From: Chloroflexota bacterium
GTDB lineage: Bacteria > Chloroflexota > Anaerolineae > Anaerolineales > E44-bin32
DNA length: 64,000 bases
Direction of reading: 5' to 3'
Assembly: GCA_022561385.1 (NCBI GenBank)
Contig: JADFRG010000006.1
Span: forward strand, 1-64,000
This document shows, one piece after another, positions 41,698 to 48,982 of this stretch. Positions within the stretch are counted from its first letter, which is position 1, and every line of letters begins with the position of its first letter. Position numbers and translations under genes: made by a program. The notes under the pieces were generated by a model. That model worked only from the letters and a program-made list of their open reading frames with translations. It was not told the origin of the DNA and did no database searches.

Positions 41698-42537
41698 CTA
41701 GCCTTTGACCGCCCCCATTGTCAGTCCGGCGACCAAACGACTCAGGAACAAGCTATACACAATTCCAACCGGGATCGCGACAATCACCGCCGCGGCCATC
41801 AGCGACTGCCAGAAGAAGACGTCGCCTCGGATCAGCTCGACCGGTACGCCTACACTGATCGTGCGCTGGGCCGAGGCGGTGACGAAGGTCAAGGCATAGA
41901 TGAACTCGTGCAAGGTGAGGGTGAACGTGAAGACGATCACCGCGATGATTCCAGAGACCGATAGCGGCAGCACAACCCGCGTAAACGCCGACAGCCTACT
42001 GTAGCCGTCGACCATGGCCGCTTCCTCGAGGTCACGCGGGATAGAGCCAAAGAACCCGGCTAAGAGCCAGGTCGAGAACGGGATGGTGATAGTCGGGTAC
42101 GTAACCACCAGCGCCCAAAGGCTGTTGTTGAGACCTAGGGCCACAACGATCCGAAAAAGCGGGATAAAGAGTAGGATCGGCGGCACCAGATAAATCAAGA
42201 ACATCCCAATGCTGGCCCGCTCGCCCCAACTTCCGGCAAGGCGTGCCAAACTGTATCCGGCGGGGATCGCGAGCAGCAGCGTGATGATCACAACCAACGT
42301 GCCCACGAGCAGCGAATTGCGGATAAACCCCACGTAGTTGGTGTTGAAGAAGAGAAATTCCAGGTTATCCAGGGTGGGGGGATCGTTGAAAAGGAAAGGA
42401 TTGTTTTGAGCCCGGTAGAGATCGCGGTCGGTCTTAAAGGTGGTGAGGATCATCCACAGAAAGGGCGCCGCGAAGAAAAAGCAGAACCCCACGACGGTCG
42501 TGTAGAGCGCTACACGGTTTATCCGGTCTCGGGCCAC
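41698..42537 (-). CDS. Sugar ABC transporter permease, MalG-type
   Basis: This 279-residue inner-membrane permease has six predicted helices and the EAA loop LEEAAMVDGYSRLSAFTRVVLPLS, which contacts the ATPase. The N-terminal FFFAAPFLWMILTTFK and C-terminal MGAVKG are typical of the MalG/UgpE family. It begins with GTG directly after the stop of the MalF-type gene. It is the distal gene of a four-gene importer; the substrate is probably an oligosaccharide or glycerol phosphate derivative, not resolvable from sequence. Confidence 0.9.
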   Translation of the reverse strand: MARDRINRVALYTTVVGFCFFFAAPFLWMILTTFKTDRDLYRAQNNPFLFNDPPTLDNLEFLFFNTNYVGFIRNSLLVGTLVVIITLLLAIPAGYSLARLAGSWGERASIGMFLIYLVPPILLFIPLFRIVVALGLNNSLWALVVTYPTITIPFSTWLLAGFFGSIPRDLEEAAMVDGYSRLSAFTRVVLPLSVSGIIAVIVFTFTLTLHEFIYALTFVTASAQRTISVGVPVELIRGDVFFWQSLMAAAVIVAIPVGIVYSLFLSRLVAGLTMGAVKG

Positions 42538-43476
42538 CTACGTCACCTCGATTCTGCGAACGGTGCGAAGGATCAGAACAGCAGCCACCAGGAGAACCGG
42601 AGCAAAGAACAACGCGATTGCCGCCCCTTCCGCGAGCGCACCCCCCTCGAGGCCCTTGTTATACGACCACATAGAAAGCACCTGGGTGTAATAGATTGGC
42701 CCGCCCCGCGTCAGCACAAAGACCACCACCAGGTCGGTGAAAATCAAGATGAATGCGAAGAGTGACGCTATGGCCATGATCGGTGTGATGAGCGGCAACT
42801 TAATCTGAAGGTGGATTCGCAATCCGCTCGCGCCATCCACCTGGGCTTGATCGATCAATTCCTGATCGATCGAAGTCAATCCGGCCAGCAACATCACCGC
42901 CGATAGCGGGGTCAATCGCCACACGTGCACCAAGATCACCGAGCCCATCGCCAAATACTCGCGTCCCAGGTAGTTGAGATGAAGTCCGGGTCCCAGGAGC
43001 GTATCCGGACCGAGCAGTCCAATCTGCACCAACAAGTAATCGATGGGGCTGAATTTGGAATCCAGCAACCAGAGCCAGCCCAGCGTCCCCAAGGAGATTG
43101 GAGTGGCCCACGGGAGGATGACCAAAAATCGAGCCAGCCACTTGCCGTGGAAATCCTGAGTGAACATCACCGCCAGGATGTTGGCCAGCACAAGAATGAT
43201 CATCAGGGCCGCGGTGGTGAATATGAACGTATCGATGACCGCGCGCTGGAACTGCGGCGTCCGGGTGACGCGCCGAAAATTCTCCAGTCCGACGTAGTCC
43301 AGGCTGGTATCTCCGACCGTCACGTCCGATAGACTGAAGGCGATCGACAGGAGAAGCGGCAGGCCAACAAGTGCCAGGATGAAGATCACGGCCGGGGCAA
43401 GCATCAAGAAGCCAAGAAGGCGGTCGTTGTCGAAGAGGAATCGGAATCGAGAGCGCCGTACCGTCTCAACGCTCAT
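42538..43476 (-). CDS. Sugar ABC transporter permease, MalF-type
   Basis: This 312-residue permease pairs with the MalG-type partner. It has six predicted helices and the EAA loop LIDQAQVDGASGLRIHLQIKLPLI; the segment LPWATPISLGTLGWLWLLDSKFSPIDYLL is typical of UgpA/MalF. The ATG overlaps the ATPase stop (43473-43476), showing the genes are coupled. Confidence 0.9.
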   Translation of the reverse strand: MSVETVRRSRFRFLFDNDRLLGFLMLAPAVIFILALVGLPLLLSIAFSLSDVTVGDTSLDYVGLENFRRVTRTPQFQRAVIDTFIFTTAALMIILVLANILAVMFTQDFHGKWLARFLVILPWATPISLGTLGWLWLLDSKFSPIDYLLVQIGLLGPDTLLGPGLHLNYLGREYLAMGSVILVHVWRLTPLSAVMLLAGLTSIDQELIDQAQVDGASGLRIHLQIKLPLITPIMAIASLFAFILIFTDLVVVFVLTRGGPIYYTQVLSMWSYNKGLEGGALAEGAAIALFFAPVLLVAAVLILRTVRRIEVT

Positions 43477-44501
43477 CGCGCATCCGGAGCGGTCATGCGC
43501 CCGGTACCTTTGTCGAAGTAGCGCAGGTATTTCGCATTGACCGCGAACTCCTTTCTGTCTCCTGCCGAGGCGGAGAAAGTAAGGGTAGAGGGGATCTTGG
43601 CCACCACTTTAGTGCCTCCATCCACCGAGCCGTAAACTAGCGTATTTGCGCCGAGATTTTCCACTCGATCGACGGTGATCACATAGCTTGATGCGCCATC
43701 TTTGATCTTTGCACTGTCTACGGGATGCATGTGTTCGGGCCTAAAGCCCACTGTGTACTCCGGCCCCTCGATCAAGTTCATGCCAGGCGATCCTATAAAC
43801 GTTGCCACGAAAGTATCTGCGGATTTTCCGTAGATGTCGTCCGGCGTTCCAACTTGCCTGACTTTGCCTGCATACATGACCGCGATGCGATCCCCCAATC
43901 CCATGGCCTCGACCTGATCGTGGGTCACGAAAATCGTGGTGATTCCGAGCCGACGCTGGAACCGCTGGAGTTCATCGCGCGCGGAAGCGCGCAGCTTCGC
44001 GTCCAAGTTGGACAGAGGTTCATCGAGCAGCAGGAGGCTGGGTTCCTTCACCATCGCCCTTGCCAGGGCCACGCGTTGCCGTTCGCCTCCGGAGAGCTGA
44101 CGCGGCTTACGGTTTAGCAGGGACTCAATCCCCAGCACGCCCGCCGCATGTCGAACCTTCTCATCGACTTCCCTCTTAGTGAACGCTCCTTGGGCTTTGA
44201 GCGGGAAGGCGATATTCCGATACACCGTCATATGCGGATAGAGCGCGTAGCTCTGGAATACCATGGCGATGTTCCGTGCTCGGGGAGGAAGTTGGGTCAC
44301 CTGCTCTCCGCCGATCCAGATCTCGCCTTCGGTCGGAGTTTCGAGTCCCGCAATCACGCGCATTAACGTGGTCTTGCCGCAACCGGAGGGCCCCAGGATG
44401 ACGAGCAGCTCACCCTCTTGGATCGAGAGGTCAACCCCGTCTACGGCCTTCACATCCGCGAAGTGCTTCCTGAGCGCCTGAATTTCTACAAAGGGGGTCA
44501 C
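43473..44501 (-). CDS. Sugar ABC transporter ATPase, MalK/UgpC-type
   Basis: This 342-residue ATPase energises the importer. It has Walker A GPSGCGKTT, the Q loop in MVFQSYALYPHMTVYRN, signature LSGGERQRVALARA, Walker B LLLLDEPLSNLDAKLR and H loop FVTHDQ. A C-terminal MOP/TOBE domain follows (VGFRPEHMHPV...). I choose GTG 44501 (VTPFVEIQAL) because the longer frame would place a strong hairpin inside an unlikely N-terminal tail. It lies second in the operon after the binding protein. Confidence 0.9.
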   Translation of the reverse strand: MTPFVEIQALRKHFADVKAVDGVDLSIQEGELLVILGPSGCGKTTLMRVIAGLETPTEGEIWIGGEQVTQLPPRARNIAMVFQSYALYPHMTVYRNIAFPLKAQGAFTKREVDEKVRHAAGVLGIESLLNRKPRQLSGGERQRVALARAMVKEPSLLLLDEPLSNLDAKLRASARDELQRFQRRLGITTIFVTHDQVEAMGLGDRIAVMYAGKVRQVGTPDDIYGKSADTFVATFIGSPGMNLIEGPEYTVGFRPEHMHPVDSAKIKDGASSYVITVDRVENLGANTLVYGSVDGGTKVVAKIPSTLTFSASAGDRKEFAVNAKYLRYFDKGTGRMTAPDAR

Positions 44502-44510
44502 TGGAGAACT

Positions 44511-44542
44511 AAGGCCCGCCGAAAGGGATTCCGGCGGGCCTT
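44511..44542 (-). promoter_or_regulatory. Intercistronic hairpin between binding-protein and ATPase genes
   Basis: A perfect 11-bp inverted repeat AAGGCCCGCCG/CGGCGGGCCTT encloses a 10-nt loop. No run of T follows on the minus strand, so it may attenuate transcription or protect the upstream mRNA 3' end, raising the binding protein over the membrane components. Confidence 0.65.
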
Positions 44543-44603
44543 TAGGCGAACGCTGGTGCAACGATATAAGGCTACTTTCGTGGGCGTGCGCCGAAATTGC
44601 TCG

Positions 44604-46064
44604 CTAGCCTACAGCGCAGTCGGGAGAAGCTTCACCGCCGACCAAGCCCTGATCCCGCCATTTCTGGAAGATATCTTCGATCTGGGCATGCGCTTCACAC
44701 ACCGCCTCCGATGCGCTCAGCTCTCCCAGCGCGGCCTTGCCCATCATGGTTGGGATGATGCTGGCCCCGAAAATCTCACCGGTGGCCGGGTTGGCCGGGC
44801 CAGGGAAGCCGAGGTACACGGTCCAATTGATCGCCTCCGCCAGTAAAGCCAGCTTGTCCTGCGGCCGCGAGCCGAACGGATCTTTGTTCACCCAGTCTGT
44901 GAGCTGCGGAACGGTGCTCGGGAAGGCCGGGAAGTTGTACAGCTCGCTGTTAAAGACGATCTGACTGGAATTGGCGGTGAGGTGGAGCAAGAAGGCCTTG
45001 GCAGCCTCCAGTTCAGCCCCTTCCACGTAGTTAGGAATGACGTAGATCGACCACACGTGGGCCGACGCGGCCTGATCCCCGCGCGGTCCAATCAGTGCCG
45101 GTCCGAAGCCGATGTTGTCGGCCGCCGCCGGATCGATCTTCTGCAAACTGCGATAGGCCGAGATCGAGTTGAGAATGTAGGAGAGTTCTCCCGCGATCAA
45201 CCCCTGATTGTTGGAGGCCGGGACCCAGGCAAACACTTCCTCGGTCATAGCGGCATCGTAAAGCTCGGCCATGAACTCGACCGCCTCGACCACCTCCGGC
45301 GTGTCGATCACCACGTTTTCATTCTCGTCCTGTATGGAACCGCCATAGGACCAAATCAGTGCTCGGCCGGCCATGCGCGAGTCGAGCTCGGGAGAGAGCC
45401 CTATGCCCAGCGGTATGCCGGTCTTATCCTTGATGGCCTTGCCGCCCTCCAGCAGGTCACGCCAGGTCGCAGGACCGGTTGGGTAGCCCGCATCTGCCCA
45501 CAATTCGGAGTCGTAATCGCCAGGGTCGGGTATCCAGGAATGGCAGAAGCCATACCACTTGTCTACAGCTGGCAAGTACGAGCTGTTGGCGCAGCTGGCA
45601 GCCTGCTCACCCCACAGCGCCTGAGCCTGCTCGTTCACATCCGTTAGATCATGAACTCCGTTTACAAAAGCGGAGGGCGCGAAGAGTACTTCAACCAGGG
45701 TCGGCCCCTCGCCGGCGTCGATCGACGCCGTCAGGGTGGCGGTCGTGTCGGGAATGCCCACATGATCTACGCTGACCTCAACTCCATTGGCGTCACCCCA
45801 GGCCTCGAGGAAGGGATCGAACCATATGTCGTACTGCGGGACGAAGTGGCTCCACTGCACGATGTGGATGGAGGTGCCCTCAGGGAATTCCGGGACCTGC
45901 ACCTCGATCGGCACTTCTACTTCTACCGGAACCTCGACTTCGACTGAAACCTCGCGCGTGACTTCGACTTCCCGGATCTCGGGCTCGGCAGGCTGGCAGG
46001 CGCCCAGCAGCAAAGCCATAAGGGCCAGTGAACCTAGTGGGTACCAAAGATTGCGTTTCGACAT
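44604..46064 (-). CDS. Extracellular solute-binding lipoprotein of a sugar ABC importer
   Basis: This 486-residue substrate-binding protein of the MalE/UgpB type has a lipoprotein signal (LALMALLLGAC, cysteine at residue 23). It is followed by an unusual acidic-hydrophobic tether (about 30-57: EVEV, VPVEVEV, PIEVQV), common in Chloroflexota binding proteins. The globular part has IHIVQWSHFVPQYD at its start and typical cluster B motifs. It begins after AAGGAGGAG and is the first gene of the ABC operon. The sugar is unknown. Confidence 0.9.
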   Translation of the reverse strand: MSKRNLWYPLGSLALMALLLGACQPAEPEIREVEVTREVSVEVEVPVEVEVPIEVQVPEFPEGTSIHIVQWSHFVPQYDIWFDPFLEAWGDANGVEVSVDHVGIPDTTATLTASIDAGEGPTLVEVLFAPSAFVNGVHDLTDVNEQAQALWGEQAASCANSSYLPAVDKWYGFCHSWIPDPGDYDSELWADAGYPTGPATWRDLLEGGKAIKDKTGIPLGIGLSPELDSRMAGRALIWSYGGSIQDENENVVIDTPEVVEAVEFMAELYDAAMTEEVFAWVPASNNQGLIAGELSYILNSISAYRSLQKIDPAAADNIGFGPALIGPRGDQAASAHVWSIYVIPNYVEGAELEAAKAFLLHLTANSSQIVFNSELYNFPAFPSTVPQLTDWVNKDPFGSRPQDKLALLAEAINWTVYLGFPGPANPATGEIFGASIIPTMMGKAALGELSASEAVCEAHAQIEDIFQKWRDQGLVGGEASPDCAVG

Positions 46065-46280
46065 GTGTCTCCTCCTTATAGGTTGAGCCTAGACTGTCGG
46101 CAGCGAAGGGGAGATACAGTCTAATCCAGGTATATATGGCCGTCAATTGCAAGTGCTAGCTTTGCTAGTGCTGGCCTGATAAGTGAGAAGTCCGCGGCTG
46201 CGTTTGACGCCTCAATATCAAAGGCTGATAATCAGGAGATTGCCAATAGCCGAGACGTTCAACAACGGGAGGGACATGAC

Positions 46281-47069
46281 ATGGACCTGCAAGTGAAGGA
46301 CCAAGTAGCCGTAGTCGCTGCGGCCTCGAAGGGCCTGGGCAAGGCGGCGGCGATGGCGTTGGCCGAAGAGGGCGCAAGAGTAGCGATCTGCGCCCGCAGT
46401 GATGCGCTGGATGAGACCGCAGAGCAGATTAGAGAGAAGACCGGAGCGGAAGTGCTCGCAGTCCGCGCGGATCTCAGGGAGCGCGATCAGGTCGATGCGT
46501 TCGTTAAACAAGCTCTGGACCAGTACGGCCAAATCGATATTCTGATCGTCAATTGCGGCGGACCGCCGCCCGGCAACTTCATGGATCTCACGATCGAGGA
46601 CTGGGAAGCAGGTGTTCAGACCACGATTATGAGCGCGCTCTATTTGAGCTATGCTGTTATCCCGCATATGCTGGAGCGTGGCTCAGGAAGTATCGTATCC
46701 ACTGTGTCGTACTCCGTGAAGCAGCCCCTGGCGCGGTTGATCACTTCCAACTCGCTGCGGCTGGCGGTCGTGGGGCTAATGAAGAGCCTGGCAAACGAAC
46801 TAGGGCCGCAGGGCATCCGTGTCAACTCGATCAATCCGGCCTGGACCTGGACGGACCGGATTGAGCAGCTCATGTCCGATCGCGCCGAGGCGGCTGGAAC
46901 TACGATTGAGGAGGAGTCCGCTAAGGCCGCCGCCAGTCTTCCACTTGGGCGCATGGGAACGCTGGACGAGTACGGGAAGACCATCGCCTGGCTGGCTTCA
47001 CCGGCGGCCAGCTTCGTTCACGGCCACGCGCTGATGTTCGATGGCGGCGGGGTTTCTGCCCCGCTGTAA
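46281..47069 (+). CDS. Short-chain dehydrogenase-like protein with altered active site
   Basis: This 262-residue Rossmann-fold protein has the variant cofactor motif AAASKGLGKAAA (usually TGxxxGxG), the NCGG element in place of NNAG, and a typical SDR C-terminus (GRMGTLDEYGKTIAWLASPAASFVHG, then MFDGGG). Where SDRs carry catalytic YxxxK, this one reads LITSNSLRLAVVG, so both Tyr and Lys are absent. This matches a 3-oxoacyl-ACP-reductase-like subfamily in which this loss is regular. It may be catalytically different or non-reductive. The SD GGGAGGG lies before the ATG. It is divergent from the ABC operon. Confidence 0.85.
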   Translation: MDLQVKDQVAVVAAASKGLGKAAAMALAEEGARVAICARSDALDETAEQIREKTGAEVLAVRADLRERDQVDAFVKQALDQYGQIDILIVNCGGPPPGNFMDLTIEDWEAGVQTTIMSALYLSYAVIPHMLERGSGSIVSTVSYSVKQPLARLITSNSLRLAVVGLMKSLANELGPQGIRVNSINPAWTWTDRIEQLMSDRAEAAGTTIEEESAKAAASLPLGRMGTLDEYGKTIAWLASPAASFVHGHALMFDGGGVSAPL

Positions 47070-47097
47070 ACTTCTGCGTGCTGTGCACTTTAGCCCA

Positions 47098-47127
47098 CTG
47101 ACCGCGCCACTCGCTCTGCGGTAGAAT
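47098..47127 (+). promoter_or_regulatory. Promoter of lipA, probably leaderless
   Basis: CTGACC (47098-47103) and TAGAAT (47122-47127) are 18 nt apart. The lipA ATG at 47137 begins 10 nt after the -10, with no Shine-Dalgarno between. Confidence 0.55.
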
Positions 47128-47136
47128 CGCTTCTCA

Positions 47137-48060
47137 ATGATTCCTGAGGTCGAGATCCAGGAGCTCCCGAAACGTCCAGTCCGACGACCGGAGTGGATCA
47201 AGGTGCGCGCCCCGGGCGGGCCAGGTTACGAACGTATATTCGAGACCATGCGCTCGAAGCGTTTGCATACCGTCTGCGAAGAAGCGCGTTGCCCCAACCT
47301 GGGGGAGTGCTGGGCATCGGGCACCGCTACGTTCCTTCTAATGGGGGATACTTGCACCCGCTCCTGCGGTTTCTGCGACATCAAGACCGGCCGCCCGGAA
47401 GTGCTGGACTGGCTGGAGCCGGAGCGAGTCGCAAGGGCCGTCCAGGAAATGGACCTGCATCACGCAGTGATCACCAGCGTCAACCGGGACGAGCGCCCGG
47501 ATGGCGGAGCGCCGATTTTCGCCATGGTCATCCGCAGAATCCGTCAGCTGCAGCCCGGCTGTTCGATCGAAGTTCTTATTCCCGATTTCAAGGGATCGCG
47601 AGCAGCGCTTGCGATCGTGATGGAAGCTCGGCCGGAGATCTTGAACCATAACGTCGAGACGGTTCGACGGCTGTTCAAGGTAGTCCAGCCGCAAGATCAA
47701 TATAAGTGGGCGCAGGACACTCTGAGCAACGCCAAATCGCTCGATCCTGACGTGTTGACCAAGTCCGGCATCATGTTGGGGCTAGGCGAGACCATGCAGG
47801 AAGTTAAGCAAACCATGCGCGATTTGCGTGCCTGGCAGGTGGACATCTTGACTATCGGCCAGTATCTGCAGCCGACCCTCAAACACTTGCCGATCGAACG
47901 CTACGTTCGACCCGAGGAATTTGAAGAACTCAAAGACTTTGGGATGGATATCGGCTTCCGGTGGGTCGAGAGCGGACCGCTGGTGCGCTCCTCCTACCAC
48001 GCCGAACGACAGGTACGTGCACTTTCGGTGGTCCACCGGGAGCTGTACGGCTCCCCATAA
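47137..48060 (+). CDS. lipA: Lipoyl synthase
   Basis: This 307-residue radical SAM enzyme inserts two sulfurs into octanoyl chains on lipoyl domains. The auxiliary cluster cysteines are C47, C52 and C58 ([12 protein letters not shown]), and the radical SAM cluster is C73-TRS-C77-GF-C80. The C-terminal motif [12 protein letters not shown] supplies the serine ligand. All are intact. No lipB or pyruvate dehydrogenase gene is adjacent. Confidence 0.96.
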   Translation: MIPEVEIQELPKRPVRRPEWIKVRAPGGPGYERIFETMRSKRLHTVCEEARCPNLGECWASGTATFLLMGDTCTRSCGFCDIKTGRPEVLDWLEPERVARAVQEMDLHHAVITSVNRDERPDGGAPIFAMVIRRIRQLQPGCSIEVLIPDFKGSRAALAIVMEARPEILNHNVETVRRLFKVVQPQDQYKWAQDTLSNAKSLDPDVLTKSGIMLGLGETMQEVKQTMRDLRAWQVDILTIGQYLQPTLKHLPIERYVRPEEFEELKDFGMDIGFRWVESGPLVRSSYHAERQVRALSVVHRELYGSP

Positions 48061-48102
48061 CCTCAATCCCTCGCACATCCTAACAATCCCCGGGCGGGCC
48101 GC

Positions 48103-48120
48103 GCGTTTCCACCGAAACGC
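48103..48120. terminator. Possible bidirectional hairpin between convergent lipA and cytochrome genes
   Basis: GCGTTTC/GAAACGC form a 7-bp stem with a 4-nt loop, 43 nt past the lipA stop. There is no T tract on either strand, so termination is only suggested by position between convergent genes. Confidence 0.3.
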
Positions 48121-48285
48121 CATCGGTGTGTGCAAGCAAGTCTGGCGACGGGGCTCGGGCGAGGGCAGGATCACACTCGGAAATCAGGATTGGATGGAGC
48201 TGGGTTCTGGCATCCGCGAATCAGGGCAGGGGGGGAACATTAAGCCAGTGGCTTGCAAAGACGGCCAGTCCCGGGCGCTGACGTG

Positions 48286-48891
48286 TTATCGTGGAGGCGG
48301 GACCCACCCAGAGAGCGCCGCGTGGCAGGCCTCGCAGGCCGCGCTGAGTTCCGAATTGATCACAAAGCCCTGATTCACGAGGGTGTCCAGTGCGTGCGGA
48401 TTGTGGCAAAGAACGCAGCTTCCGCGTGCGTCCGGCTCGCGAGCGAGCCATTCCGCCGCATATTCGCGGAAATGATAATGGGAACTGGTGACGCCCCCCT
48501 CCGTCCGGGCAAAAACCCCCAATGAACTCGGAGCATTGTGGCACTTAGTGCAGCCTACCTCTCCCACTGGATTAGTTGTGATGGCCGGCTGCGCGTAGTC
48601 GCCAGAGATATAGGCTGTCAGATCATACGCCCCCTGCCGCAAGGAGACCGAACGTCCAAAGAGGCCTTCCCCGCTGTGGCATTGGACGCAGCTTACGTTG
48701 GCGGGCGTGTGCGCGGAAGCCAGATCCGAAGGATCGGATAGGCTCCGCAGGACATACTCGACTTCCGGCTCGGTGTGACAGGCGGCGCAAAACGGATCGT
48801 ACCCCTCAAGCGCCGCGGCGCTGCCAATCATCACCGCCGGCAGGAGCAGCAGGACCAACGCGAGGCCTAATATCAGACGTTTGAGTCTCAT
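48286..48891 (-). CDS. Pentaheme c-type cytochrome, NapC/NrfH-like context
   Basis: This 201-residue protein has an N-terminal membrane helix or uncleaved signal (about 5-28) and five CxxCH heme motifs: CAACH, CVQCH, CTKCH, CVLCH and CEACH. It is probably anchored outside the cytoplasmic membrane and passes electrons. Several other histidines (for example SSHYHF) could be distal ligands. No reductase partner is adjacent, so the electron acceptor is unknown. It is convergent with lipA. Confidence 0.8.
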   Translation of the reverse strand: MRLKRLILGLALVLLLLPAVMIGSAAALEGYDPFCAACHTEPEVEYVLRSLSDPSDLASAHTPANVSCVQCHSGEGLFGRSVSLRQGAYDLTAYISGDYAQPAITTNPVGEVGCTKCHNAPSSLGVFARTEGGVTSSHYHFREYAAEWLAREPDARGSCVLCHNPHALDTLVNQGFVINSELSAACEACHAALSGWVPPPR

Positions 48892-48982
48892 CGCGTGTAA
48901 ATGGTCGCGCTAAATGGTTTCGGAAATGTGACGGGTAAATTGTATTGACGATAAATCTGTAAGGAAGGGCGCGGCCAGCGGC

